64,000 bases of DNA from Kitagawia praeruptora. Its lineage: Eukaryota; Streptophyta; Magnoliopsida; Apiales; Apiaceae. Within the stretch, counting starts at the first letter, position 1. Each line of letters opens with the position of its first letter. The notes below the pieces were generated by a model. It searched no databases, was not told where the DNA came from, and saw nothing but the letters and a program-made list of their open reading frames with translations. Location of the stretch: the NCBI GenBank assembly GCA_037693485.1, contig CM075345.1, positions 203,501-267,500 on the forward strand. Direction: 5' to 3'. Positions 1-13,028 of the stretch are shown piece by piece. Made by a program: the position numbers and the translations under genes.

Positions 1-1118
1 GCTGAAAAAATTCTGTTTTGCTGAAAAATCTCCGTTTTGCCCTTATTCGAATTTTAATTGTATTTTTGATACCTAAACCTATTCCCAAGTGAATTATAGG
101 TTGTTTTTCTTGTTGGGCAAGATATCTAGGCCTATATAAACACATCTTAGCCTTGTAAAATAAGATCATCGTTTTATTATTGTAACATAAAATTGCAAGA
201 GAGAAAAGGAGAAGGAGATTCAACGCTCGTGACAAGCAATGGATCAAGATCTACTTCATCTTTTGTGTTCTTTTACTATTAATATTATTTCTTCCTTTTA
301 TATTTTGTCAATTATCATGTTTTCATCTAATCCCATGGTGACGAAAAGTTTTATTATGAACTAATCGTTGTCATGGGATCCTAGTGGATTTATCTATGTA
401 GCTTAGTAGTTTGCATGCCTTAAAGATTTATGTGTGGTGAATTCTTGATATCCTCGTATGGTTAATCTTAATGCTTTTGGATGCGTAGCTAACATCTAAA
501 TTGAATTGTTAATCTCTTGCGAAACGAGAGTGGATCTTAAGATTTAGAACTTGCCATGCTAGCATAGGATAGGTTGGTGTTTTGACATCATGATTTGTGG
601 CATCAATAGAGATATTATGCTGCCCTATGTGATCTTAGTGGATAACTTGTGCTTCAACCTTTATGTTTTCAAATTCTATAGAGATATAGGGTCTAAACAT
701 AATAGGTGCCTACTCATCTTCTATCTCTTTTGTGGATGTATGCGTAGATTGGTACTAGTATACCGAGAGGTAACTTTTACTCTTTTCGTGTTATTCAATC
801 AGATATCAAACCCATCGCATGTTTTAATTAAAGGCTGCAACTCTAAGTGAAGTAGATGATGAAACTAGGATTCCATGTTTTATTCTCATATTAGTAATTC
901 GACTTTAATCTCTTAGTTAGTTAATCTTTAGTTTGATAATTAATTTAGTAGTTAAATAAAATCCAATTTGTTATTTGTCTTAGCAGTGGATATAAACCAT
1001 ACATCGGTGCATAGGTACATTAATTGAATTGAACACCATTCTAGATCTCTGTGGGAACGAACTTGATTTAATCATATATTACTTGTGACAACGTGCGCTT
1101 GCGTAATTTTGCATAACA
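1..1118 (+). repeat. Right end of an Athila-like gypsy LTR
   Basis: The sequence reads as a plus-strand LTR: a TATA box (TATATAAA, 133-140) and a terminal part with CTCTGTGGGAACGAAC and ACAACGTGCGCTTGCG, ending in ...CATAACA at 1118. It is related in reverse complement to the solo LTR at 61844-63433 (for example the stretch around 180-270). At 1119 the sequence switches exactly into the interior of another Athila LTR, at the position matching 28226 in its partner. I infer a 3' LTR or solo LTR nested in that LTR. Its start, and any CTAAG target duplication on the left, lie outside the window. No coding capacity is visible. Confidence 0.72.
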
Positions 1119-2452
1119 CTAAGCAAGACTAAATTAACAATTAATAGTTCTTATAATAAACAAACATGGGATTTCAATTTCATTAACCACTTCATCTAGA
1201 ATCTTATGCCCTTTAACCTAGTATGTGACAGAGTTGATTACTGATTAGATGCACTAAACTGATACACACCAACTTTCGTTGTACATATACCATCCTACTG
1301 ATCATCCACAATTGATAGAAGTCAAGTAGTCACCAAATATGTGTAGTCCTATATATCTATAGCAATTGAACACACACCGGTTAACAATCAAGCATCCATT
1401 AAACCACATAGTCAATGCAAGACGGTTAGAATTACACCACAAATTAATACATGTTCTTCACATGCAAAAACCTATGCTAGCATGAATTGTTCTAAACCCT
1501 AGATCCACTTTCGCATTCACCAGGATCAAACACACAATTACAGATGTTCGCGACTCACCCATAACGAATAAGCATAATCATACTAGGCAATCAATTCAAT
1601 CCATCACACACCAAGGCTTAAGAACACTTAATTACTAGAATCCATAGAAAAATCCATTAAAACCCCATGATAATGATTTAGCCCATAATCGACCTCATCG
1701 CCATCATGGGTTCAATTGATAACATAATTCTAGAAACAAATAATAATAAAAGAGAAATAGGTTTAGAAATAAATCCCTAATAATGAGAAAGAGTACAAAT
1801 GATCCAAAGATTAAGCCTCCTTGCTTGTCACTAGCTTGGAGATCTCCTCTTGAAAAATTGTTCTAAGAAAACGTTGATAGATGATAATGATATGAAGAAC
1901 AACTCTCCTAAAATGATAGATAATAGATCCCCCTTTTTTAGTTCCCTGAAAATACATATATAGATGCCCTAAAAATAGGCCGAAAACATTTGACCCGGCT
2001 GAAATAGCGTTCTAAAATAATCTGAAAACAAAATTCTCGCGCAACAGCCCTTCCTGGAGCGCCATTGCGCTGTGTGGAGCACCATTGCGCTGTGTTTTTC
2101 CTCGACAAAATGCCTGAAACAGCGCCCTTGCGCCTGTCTCCGCGCAGATGCGCCTGTCCCTCCTGCGTCATTGCGCTCTCCCTCGCGCCATTGTGCCTTG
2201 TGATCCCTGGAATTCAACCTGCTATTTTGCTTCATTATTTTGCTTCCTACTTCGGATTTCCTTCCATAAGTTACTGTCTTCAATCAATCACTTTGCCACC
2301 ACCACCAACACTAATTCCGCACTAAATTGCCTTCAACCATGCAACCTACACAAATGACACAAAAACATATCAAATGACAACGAAACTCGAGAACTTGTAA
2401 ACGATTAAAGTCCAAACGGAAGGTAAATAGTGGATATAAAATCCACTTATCA
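1119..2452 (-). repeat. Athila 3' LTR (first about 175 bp displaced by the 1-1118 insertion)
   Basis: This segment is nearly identical to 28226-29600. It ends (plus strand) in a short hairpin, GTGGAT-ATAAA-ATCCAC, followed by ACTTATCA at 2452. It contains two 20-bp units GGAGCGCCATTGCGCTGTGT (2056-2095), where the partner LTR has four. The part matching 28052-28225 is missing because another LTR ends at 1118. ORFs reading across the GC-rich units are not genes. Confidence 0.88.
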
Positions 2453-2466
2453 AACCCCCAAACTTG
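2453..2466 (-). other. Polypurine tract of the Athila element
   Basis: On the minus strand the sequence just before the 3' LTR is AGTTTGGGGGTTT, preceded by GAGGACAAGCAGCGG. This is the usual Athila arrangement for priming plus-strand DNA synthesis. Confidence 0.8.
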
Positions 2467-2942
2467 AACCGCTGCTTGTCCTCAAGCAATGCAACTCAAC
2501 CTAAAATGATGAATGAATGCAACTAATAACTAAATGTCATGATAATGCGAACATGTCCTAATGCAATGATCCCACAAAAGTTACTGAAACCAACTCAACA
2601 AGCAAACACCTCAACGAATGCAACAACTCCAAACAGAGCTCGACTAAGGCCCCGTATACTAACAATACATGCTCGGAAACGTGGTGTGTGCATTTCTCAC
2701 TAGATATACTCTCGAAACTAGATCAAAGGCATAACCAATTCTTTACCAAGACAATCACATGTTTATAAACAGAATAGACTTTAGACACTCCATGACTCAA
2801 AGACACCGCCATCATCATTTAAGGTAGACAAGGACTCATGCTCTACTACATAAAACACCACAAAACACAAAACACACATGCTTTTGACTGTGCAATGGGT
2901 GAGACCCCTAAAGGCTTATACAATAGCACCCTTGTAGCGAGC
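2467..2942 (-). other. 3' non-coding region of the Athila element, left part
   Basis: There is no ORF of note. The region continues at 24116 once the inserted 21-kb element is removed. It carries the GAGGACAAGCAGCGG block beside the polypurine tract, and otherwise AT-rich untranslated sequence. Confidence 0.6.
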
Positions 2943-2947
2943 GTTAG
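2943..2947. repeat. Target-site duplication GTTAG (left copy)
   Basis: GTTAG directly precedes the TGTAACAC start of the long LTR. The same five bases follow the other LTR at 24111-24115. Confidence 0.9.
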
Positions 2948-5900
2948 TGTAACACCCCCCAGATCCAGGGTCAGGAATCTGGTCGTTACGGTCTCAATAT
3001 CCAACCACAAAATCAACATAATTTAAATTACAACCTTGTGACCCAAAACAACAACATAAAACACACCCGTTATAGTCCCAGAAATGAAATCAGAGTAATC
3101 GTCAATATTATTAATCACAAGTTTGAGTTCTTACAACCCAAAGAATTACAATTTTACAATTACATGCTCTTTGCCATCCATTGGTATATGCCATATATAT
3201 AAATACATTTGATGCACAAATACTAACAACTAGCCTACCAGAGGCTGCATCCTTAGCAATGGTAGCTATGACCTCAGCGGTTAATCCTCTGACGGCTGAC
3301 ACCTGCCTATGCTGAGCACGCCTTGCGCGGCCATCTGATCTAGCTGTTGTTATGATATAAATAAATAAAGCAAGGGTGAGCAATAGCCCACCAAAAATAT
3401 AATTGAATAGTGATAATATATAACAGTCCAAAATATCTTTGAAACCATATGTCATGCATTAACGATGTAGTACCAATATAAGGTATGAGATGAAGTTACA
3501 AGGTAACTCAAAATATATTTGTTTTGAATAAATATCTGCTATGTCAAAGATGAGCCAGATATTATCAACTTTTCATAATAGAGGAACTTGCAGGAAGAAT
3601 ATTGCAATTCCAATTCAAACACTTTTCAAACCTGCCAATAATGATAAGGTTGCAGGAAATTTCAAACATTGAGAGATGAACTAATACTGGAGTTTGACGC
3701 GCCAGGAGACATAGCATTTACACGATGATCAGTCGCATGTTATGCTCCCCACCTCTTGTTTACTACATGTAGAAGGAAGCACCGACGGATTTACTTGTCT
3801 ACCGCCCTCTGGAACCCCCCGGCCAACGGTTGGGCCATTTGCTGGACCGGCGCCACTGGGTCACTTACGCATCTCCTAGTTCATTTCACATCCATAACTT
3901 TAAAACGTAAAGTTCCTCCCCCTTTCCCCAAGTATATTACTTGTTGATAGGACTCCACAAAGTAGTCGTATCTATTTGGAAAGGAAAAATCACCAATATT
4001 TCCCAAGCTGATGCTTGTTAATGGATATAAACTTGTTCCATCAATTCTTACCCCTCGAGCGTTGAGGAGGTAACCAAAAAGATTCATATCGATGTTTGAA
4101 AGAATCAAGATGTGAGTAACAAGATAGTTTAGCAAGTATAGGACCGGGCAGTCCAATAAATAACATCTCTCAAGTGAGGTCCCCTTATATCTGTTTGGAA
4201 GTTGAGCGAGTATTTAAATCTTCTTTAAGATAGATTTAAATGAAAATAAAGTTTGGGAACCTCCCCTTGATAAGAATAGTCATAAAATACTCCGAAATAT
4301 TTTACACCTTATCTGAAGGTGATAGATAATCTTTGAATAATATGAATCATCATAAAAAGAACTTAAAAGAATTAAAATAAATATTCCAAGAATATTTATT
4401 AAATCAATAATAATTAAGGAATATGTATAAATCATAATATTGCTCGTAAGTAATCCTCGAATGAATATATAGAATTATTTACTAAATAACTCTCTTCTTT
4501 AAATGAATATTCAAAATAATATTCATTAATTAAATAAGCTCAAGTAAATGTTTAAAATAATATTTACTAAATAAATCAAACCTTAAATGAATATTTGAAA
4601 ATAGTATTCATTTAAATAATTTTCTAAATAAATATCCAAATAATATTCTTTTAGCAATCAAACTTTAAAGGAATATTCGAAGCAATACTCCTTAAGTAAA
4701 TAGAACTTCGAATGAATATCTTAAAATACTATTCATCAAGTACATAAAATCTTAAATGAATATTCACGATAATATTCATTAAATAAATTTCCAAGAATAT
4801 TAAAGTAATTACTCATTGAATAATCAAACTCTAAACGAATATTCGAAACTAATATTCATTAAGTAATTAAAGCTCGAATGAATATTAAAATAATATTCAG
4901 CAAATAAATATATGCGAATGAATATTCAAAATAATATTCATATAGTACCTCTCGATTGAGATAATATCCAAATAGCATTCCTCGAATAATTTCCAAGTAA
5001 TCAATACTTTATGAAAATATAAATAATGTTCATAAATAACATTCCTCAAATAAACTGTCACTGGAATCCCTCCGGGTTTCCACGACTAACTCTATATCCC
5101 AAAATACCGACTCCCGGTCTATATTGAAATAATGAATATCATACGCCCTTTACTAAGGGTCTTAGCAAAACAATCCTGCTTATAACTGATAATTCATATC
5201 TAGCCTATAAGCCAATATCAATTCAGGGAACAAGCATAACAATAGACTTGAAAGTAGGCATGCATGTTATGGCATAGGTATACAACAATCATTATATATA
5301 TTATCACAACAACAGTTCCAAGTATTGGAAACTTGCCTGGTAATCCTGTAGGGGTAGTGTGTCTCGTGTCGATCCAGTGATCTATAAATAGTCACAACAA
5401 CCGAGGTCAATCACTTAACATTTCGAAGGTTAAGTATAACTTAACTTAAGTCATGTAAGTTTAGTCCAAAACACACCTCGAACCCACCCTTAATGTCAGA
5501 TTTTTCGTATATCTTACTTAATCAATTATAACCTCGTTCTTTGCACCAATATGTGGTCTTGATAATTCTTAAAAAGTTTCGTGTTTTAGTCGACTCGAAA
5601 TTCCCTTTTTAACTTAGCCAAAAAGGGTGGCCAAATTAGTACCCCTAGGGTTGACTTTTCTGAGAATCACTATTTTGAGACTCGTACTTCAACACTTTTA
5701 ATAAATCACTGGAAACGTATTTAATTACGAAACCACTTATAAAATCATCTTTGGTATTTGTAATATTTATCATAAAATTTCCAATTCGAAGCCACGAGTC
5801 TAAATAGGTGAAATGTATTTTTGAAGTTCAGTCGACTACGGATCTTTACTATTCACACCTCTTTTACTAAAACGTTCATAACTCGGTAACCGTTAACTCA

Positions 5901-7915
5901 AATGACGCACCGTTTTCGCGTACATGATCTAGAGAATGTCTAGAAGGTAGCTAACTCAAAATTGGACTTAGATCAGAAGATTAATTTTTCGGAATTTTGC
6001 CAAAACAGGGCAGGAGGTTTTAATGAATAATGTTACCTCCGAAAAGTGGTTTCTTCGCACTTATCCTCGATTCGAACATTTTTATAAAATCGGAAAACGA
6101 TCCATTTTACTTGTGGTTTTCTCTCACGCCTTCCTTATGACCTCTAATATTTAATTACCAAGATTCGCCACTGTGATATATATTTTACATGGGTTCAATT
6201 TCAATTACGAACTCGCATTCTCGGTTCCGAACCATTTATACGAATTTAATCATAACTCCTAAACCGTAAGTCCATTTCATACGATCTTTATATCAAAACG
6301 AAGCTTATAACATAATCTAGCTTATCATGGAAGAAATCGAAGCTAATCAGTGACTTATACCTACTGTCAAACTCGTGTTCTTAAGGTTAACGAAATTTTG
6401 GCATTACGACGGCTATAAATCGGATATTTACCAAATTCCAAACCTCCCAATAATCATGATATCTACTCCAAACAACATATACATGATTTATAACCATGAA
6501 CTGAGGCCAAGCAATGCCTTTCCGTTCATCTAAGCTATTTTTCAACATTTATCAAAACCCAATCATAATCATGCTTATAACTTACTAACAACACCACTAA
6601 ACATAGATCACTCAAGAACATGCTTAAAACTCAAAGTCAACTAAGGGTTCATGAGGTTTATACCTTCCTTGGAGAGTGATATAGCCTTACTAAGCCTTGT
6701 ATGGTCCTTGTATAGCCTCCATGAAGCTTGGATCATCAACCAAAATCAAGATCCAAAAGTTTTGTTCTTGAAAATCACTATTCACCCTAGGCTTTGATGA
6801 TTTGTTTGAAAATGGAAAAACTGGTGTTTGAGGTTAAGATTTCTAGGGTATCACTTTTATGAAATATAGGATCTAGGATAAAAATTTGGAGATCAAACAA
6901 GGAGTGGAAGCTTGATTTCTCCTTTGGAATTTCTTGAAAAGCCGAATGGCTAAAATGGAGAGAATGGTGGAGTTGTTTGGCTTGCTTGGTCTCATCCTTG
7001 TCCAAAATGAATTATTGTGGAAATATCTAGTATAAAGCTACTTTAATAAAGTGATTGGCTCATCCAATGCATCATCTTCCACTTAGCAAATCTTGTTATG
7101 TAAGATAAGATGGAGTAATGTGTTAACTAGATGGTTTGGTTTCTAATGGAGCTAGTTACTAGATATTTATTTTGGCTACTTGACCTTATCCTCTTGCACA
7201 TGACTATCTCTTGGCTCCCTGCTTGTTACTTTGTCCGTTTATTGCGTAATTCGTTGATCGTTCGAGGGAATAACTCATTCGTTTCTAGTTAGGGTTTTAC
7301 CGAAAACCTTCTTTAATATATATAATGACATTCTCCATCATTCTTAATACTTCTCGAATTTAATTTCCTTAAATCCCTTTAATAATTCCTTAGGTCTTGC
7401 AGTGACCAGGGAATTCTCGGAGAAAATGAAAGTGCTCTTTTTCTGAATCCGACAGCTTTTACATACACTTATTTTCCTCCCGGATCACTAATACGAACTC
7501 AGAAATCCGTTCCGAATTCCGGATATAGCATTATTATAATAATATTCTAAATTCCACCAAAATCACTATTCATCACTTATTTTTATTTAATTCCTATAAT
7601 TAGGAAAATGAACCTGGTTTACTCTCGGGTGCTCCTTAACCTTTTTACGGAACCGCTGGACTTATAATAGATATTGATTTGGATGACACAAGAATAATCT
7701 TTCTTGGAATAATATAACTTATATCCTTAGGAGATAGATTATTCTTATTTAGGCTATCAACCAAAAGTATTCTTCATGACATATAATATTTGAACCCACA
7801 TCCATTCTATTTATTTACTAGAACAATCGTTACAGCGTAGTCGTAACCACTATTCGCTTCCATATTATTACATAAGAAAAAGTTTTAATTCTACCCAAAA
7901 ATCTGGGTTCTTACA
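2948..7915 (-). repeat. Long LTR, 3' copy of the Tekay-like element
   Basis: The LTR starts TGTAACACCCCCC and ends ...GGGTTCTTACA. It matches 19151-24110 with only scattered substitutions and small indels; for example, about 10-20 bases near 4757 are absent from the other copy. It contains an AT-rich block (4370-5040) of imperfect palindromes built on GAATGAATATT / AATATTCATT. No gene is present. The small ORFs at 3111-3455, 3881-4156 and 6787-7005 recur in the other LTR as part of the repeat. Confidence 0.9.
4370..5040. repeat. Array of imperfect AATATT-centred palindromes in the long LTR
   Basis: Roughly ten units of the form AATGAATATTCAAAATAATATTCATT alternate with short spacers such as TAAGTAATTAAAGCTCG. 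Each unit is nearly self-complementary. The same array occurs at about 20580-21240 in the partner LTR. Confidence 0.75.
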
Positions 7916-7945
7916 GTCTCCCCTCCTTAAAAGGATTCCGTCCCG
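7916..7945 (-). other. Polypurine tract of the Tekay-like element
   Basis: Next to the 3' LTR the minus strand reads CTTTTAAGGAGGGGAGAC directly before the LTR start. This is the classic chromovirus plus-strand primer. Upstream, CGGGACGGAATCC matches the usual end of the polyprotein in this group. Confidence 0.8.
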
Positions 7946-10690
7946 GAATCAGGTAGAAGACAAATGGGGTAATTGTTGGTCATTTCACTTTCCAGTTCCC
8001 CGGTCAATCCTTAATCATTCCAATATTCTTACAGCACACCTCACTAGTGCTATAATATATCCTTTATCCTTTTTCATCAACTTTGCTACTTTTCAAATAA
8101 CATACTATCCGGTATACGCTCTTGTCCGGTCTTATACTATAAACCTTATTGGTACGTGCAGTGACTTCGGTATCACTAACGCGCTACGAATTCCAGAGAT
8201 AACCTCACTCGTAATTTTGCAATTCCTGATCGCTTTAATCTTCGCAATCTCGATGTATATATATTTAGGTGGAAAAAAAAAATTATCGAGAGATCACTGT
8301 GATCAATGAACATTTGTTATATTGCATAGCTAGTACAGAAGGGGGCCAGCCTTTAGTACTTGACAAGCAATTAAACAATTAATGGCATTCCACTTAGACT
8401 CCTATCACACAGACAGAGAGTCACGTAGTATTACCTCCCCTCCTTAAAGGGTTGTTCTTCTCAATTTAGAAGAAGATAAATAAGGGAAAAGAAAAGGAAC
8501 GAATTTCAAAGAATCATATAAGAAAGTTTTCATGATTGTCAAAATATCATACTTAGAATTTTCCTCTGAACTATAGAGGTTTATTAGAGAAGAAAATAAT
8601 CATATTCGTATTAAATACTACTTTTTCGTAATCTCACATATCACATGTCCTTGCTGCTCTGTCCATCATTCTATGGACCTATACTCTTGCTTGATATTAG
8701 CACCACTAACTTTTTGGAAAATCCTTCAACCTCTCAGGTTAAATCTTGGATTTCTCGCGTGACATCATTGTCACTAATATTCCATGCCACGCTACTATAG
8801 CTTTCATATCCATAATACTAACACTATCAAGTTGTCATTCCGAGAGCTCGTTAGGAAGTTCATTCATAACCTTCCTTGCTTCACATTTTCATAATTGTTT
8901 TTCCAATCTTTTCTTTTATTAATCACATCCTTCTTATTATCTGATTCTCATTCACTTCGGTTATTTAACTCCATTGTCATCTCTTTATTGAGACGCTCGT
9001 CACCTTTACTCAATACGCATCACTTGATTGGGGTCAAACTTTCCTTTGTTCAACCATCTAGATTTCACTTTCTCATTCCACGAGTCTCTTTATTACTCAA
9101 TCAATCTATTCCAAATTTCCTCGAATTCCCCCAACCTAAAAAGGGGTCAATTCGTATGTCATTTATGTTTCTAATTCCAACGTTCCGTTTTGGCCAATAC
9201 TTTGCCCTGTTAATTCCATACTATTCTCGCTTCATTACTGGAGCTTCTCATGAGTCCGCATATCTGACTTTCTTATTAATCCTCAACTCTTCATTCATCT
9301 CAATCAGTTGCTTGTCTTCATTTCTACTATAATCATTCTATGAACCATCATAGCCTAATCATTTATTTCAAATATCCCGTCGTTCCAGAAATTACACCAT
9401 CCGAAATAAACCTGGATGATTTCTCTAACTTAGATTCAATTCGACATTTCCACAGTCGTTACCACCTAATTTCTCAGAAGGATCACCATCGTTTATCGTT
9501 TACGCAGTGCTTTAATAACTAAGCATCATAATTGTCAATTCAAGATCCTCTAGGAAAACAAAATAATCACTATTTCCTATCCATAAGGAACGCTTCCTGA
9601 ACTTGACGTAGATATTACATGAAGCAGATAAAATTGCAGGAAAGCTTCCAGCATCGCAGCTGGAACAGGCTGGTGAGATTAACAATCATATATCTCCGGT
9701 AGAAGACTAAAAGCTTAGCGGTTTGCTTAATCGCTTGCCAACCTCATAATTATCTATCTTGTTTGCACAGAAATACACCAACATAAACTTGCTTGTCATT
9801 CATCATCGTGCCATTTGGCTTATCAGTATTTGTACCCTCTCTATTTCTGGTCATTTACTACCAATTCATTGTTACTTAACCTCCCCTCTCTCTTTCCAAA
9901 GAAAAGGCGAGTCTCTTGGGGAATTTGGTCTGGTCTGTCGTAGAGCCTCCTAATGTCGGTAATGTGCTACTGGCAACATCAGGAATCGAATCTTTACTTA
10001 AACTATTCTTATAGTTGATCCTGGCAAAATCATTAGACGGAATGTAACTTCCTCTAACATATTATGACCATCAAGGTCCTTACATTATCATTCTATTTCT
10101 TTGGTCTGAGCATTTATACTTACTCCCCTATACTTAAAGTGTCGGCCACCTCGTTGGCCTTTTCTGATTATAATAATTTCTTGAGATCAATGTTTTCTGG
10201 ATCTATTCCAACTCAGGGTGGAAGCATTCTCCCTTAAATTCTGCTGAATAAGAGAAAGCATCTATCAGTCTTTTCCAAAAGTCATTGCTTCCACCTTTCT
10301 AGTGCGATCTTGACTACAGGTACTCCAAATCATACCTAGGATATTTCCTTACTTAACTCCCTTCTTGTTTTTAGGATAATCTCAACCTTATTGGTTCAAT
10401 CCATACTTTTACATGGTTTCACACATGCTTCATCTGGCCTTATTGTTACTATGTCATACATTCCTTACCAAACTTCCCGTTTGAAGTTTAGAATATTAGC
10501 ACTTCCCTTATAAGGTTTCTTAGGCCATCCTCATCATTCCTCCTGCATCTCCTGGTTACAGGATATATCAAACATCATTAGTCAATTCTATAACATCTCT
10601 GTCTATGTACTTTTGGAGACTCCTTTCCACAAATCCTTACAGGTTATTGATACTTTGGTCGATTCAACTTATATCGTCTGAATTCACAAT
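7946..10690 (-). pseudogene. Decayed 3' part of the Tekay-like internal region
   Basis: No ORF is longer than 145 codons, and the plus-strand ones look random. On the minus strand near 10138-10168 the residues KANEVADTLS resemble the KANVVADALSRK block at the end of gypsy RNase H, and stops surround it. The rest cannot be read as protein. The nested copia element begins at 10691. I regard this as polyprotein remains with many point mutations and indels; the RNase H match is weak. Confidence 0.5.
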
Positions 10691-12284
10691 TGAAAATGCA
10701 CCCTAGAAGGGGGTTGAATAGGTGTAAATGGCTAACTATATTCAACTAAGTCCGATTTTAAAAATTACCAGAAACAGCTTACTGATTTCGTTTTATGCAG
10801 AGACAGATGGTAAGCTGAATGCAAACAGTAAGCAAAATACAAGCAGAAAATAAAGAGCAGAAAATAAAGAACACAGAGACTTTTAGCCAGGTTCGACCCC
10901 TAACCCCTATGGTCTACGTCCTGGTCCCTTACCAACCCGGTAAGAGAATATATTATTGATCAACAAAATAAACCAATTACAAGATACAATAATATATCTC
11001 CCTTAATCAGCTGCTGACAAATGGCTTGCTGAACACCTGTTTCTGAACCTGCTCTCTAAGCTATACTTCCCAAGTATACTTCTCTAGCAACGTTCACCAA
11101 ACCCTTGTTCCTTAGCCAATATGCCCAGCAACTCAACCTTACCAATCCTGCTGACAAATAGCTTGCTGTTTGCTGTGCTGAACCAACTCTCTAAGCAATA
11201 CTTCCAAAGTATCCTTCTCTAGTCTAGTTCAACCCACCCAAACCTGTAAGCCAAACTTGTACAGCAACTATTCAATACAAATTGAACAATACAATGTTTG
11301 AATCAATACAACTCAACCTAATGAACTCTCTAAGATATAGCACGTATATGATATATTAAGAGCTCGAGAGAATCGAAAGGATATAGCAATGCAAAACTGA
11401 GTTGTGTATTCTTTGTGTGCTTCTCTGAATGATTAAAAACGAATTGAGCACAAGAGCAACCTTATAAAGATTCACAACCAACGTTCTAAAATCAATCAAT
11501 CAATTTCAAACGTTTAGAAATCAATTTCTAACGTTCAATTGGTTAGAGAGATTTTGCAACGTTCTTGTGACCGTTTTGACAGAAGGTTTGGAAGAGATGA
11601 ATCGTAGAAAACATAACCCTTCTGTTTGTATAGATAGAAAACGTGTATAGGAGATTTTGAAGAAAGAAAATCTTTTAAATAAGGAAACTCCTATAAGTTG
11701 AATGATTTGTTTTAAGGAAAGATATTTAAAAAGATTTGAGCTCTAGAATATATTGTATACGTATTATATAATAAAGATTCCTTACAATATATTCCCTGAA
11801 ATAAATCCATGAGAATTTGTCTTGATATATGTCTTCAGGATTTCTGTCAGTTGCGAATGGCTTGCTGTTTGAGTCTGCCAGTTGTGAATGGCTGTTGTTT
11901 GTGTCTGCCAGTTATGAATGGCTGCTGTTTGAGTCTGTCAGTGTGAAATGGCTTGCTGGACTGTCTCTGTTGTAGCACCAGATAGCTTGCTGTTTGTATA
12001 TTCTCCATTCTGTGCTTGTCAGCTTGCTGTTTTGGTTCTGGCAAGTTCAAATCAGCTTGTTGCTTTGGTTCTGGCGAGCTGAACAGATAGATAGCTTTAA
12101 ATCTTTGCTTTTCCATATCATCAACCAAGTTACCTGAGAGTATACTTATACATAGCAAACACATATATATGCATATGATACATCAAGTGATTCAATCATA
12201 TAATGGTAAGCTAAATATAGTAAAACTAGTACAAGATAAGCAATCAGCTTGCTGTATATAACATCAAAATCCACTAGGGTAACA
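10691..12284 (-). repeat. 3' LTR of the gag-only copia element
   Basis: It starts TGAAAATGCACCC and ends ...CACTAGGGTAACA. It has exactly the same length as 14510-16103, and I counted only about half a dozen to ten substitutions between them, so the insertion is recent. It holds many GCTTGCTG motifs and an array of about 30-bp units (11846-11960) of the form TCTGCCAGTTGTGAATGGCT. Confidence 0.93.
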
Positions 12285-12299
12285 ATCTCCCCTTTTTTG
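12285..12299 (-). other. Polypurine tract of the gag-only copia element
   Basis: On the minus strand AAAAAAGGGGAGAT abuts the 3' LTR. Further GGGGGAG tracts occur within the next 400 bases (about 12329, 12443, 12494, 12509 and 12661). Confidence 0.78.
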
Positions 12300-13028
12300 A
12301 TGATTATATACCAATATGTGATTGAGCTAAAAGCTCCCCCTTAATCATTGATCAATACTTCCTGCAAAACAAGATTAGATAGATAAACATGAAGTATTAC
12401 GATACAACCTTTGTATTCATCATCAAAACAACACGGTAACATTCTCCCCCTTTTTGATGATGACATACTTGAATACATCGGAGAGACTATGTTGCTCCCC
12501 CTAAAACAATGCTCCCCCTGATTAACATAATATCTCATCATATAATCAGGTTAGCACAATTCATCATATGCAATAAGATATAAATACGACTCATCCCTGC
12601 ATGAAACATTAGTTGATAAATCCAACATATAACATTATATCCTCATGTATTCATGTTCTTCTCCCCCTATGACATCATCAGAAAAGGGTCAAGAAGATAA
12701 GCATTTAAGAATAAAACATGTGGTAAAGCATTTAACAAGCACGAGGCTAGTTATAATTATAAAGTTGAATAAATCAAACCAGCATGCTGAAAACACATTT
12801 CCAGAATATTCATAGATAGCAATTGTTCTTCTGGACTGGAAAATAGCTTGCTGATTATACAATATACATTCCAACTGATCATAATAGTATTCTTCTTTCT
12901 TATTTCCTGCATAATACAAAATATATACATATATTTTGTCCCATCTATGTACTAGAGGAATCTCGTTAGTACCACAAAAATAATATAATCATATTCAAAG
13001 AAATGTACAACGACAAATAACATACTTA
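12300..13028 (-). other. 3' non-coding part of the gag-only copia element
   Basis: No supported ORF. The stretch repeats the pattern AAAAAGGGGGAG followed by AT-rich sequence, and contains one further GCTTGCTG motif near 12845. Confidence 0.6.

Noticed and set aside
3111..3455. 114-codon minus ORF, almost identical at 19314-19658
   Set aside because: Duplicated only because it is in both long LTRs. It might be part of an LTR transcript, but nothing supports a protein.
8895..9332. 145-codon plus-strand ORF
   Set aside because: It lies antisense in the decayed gypsy internal region, with hydrophobic random composition and no neighbouring coding signal.
11847..12164. 105-codon minus-strand ORF repeated at 15666-15983
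   Set aside because: Both copies are in LTRs and encode only the tandem repeat (KQQAD/KQQPF). No independent gene evidence.
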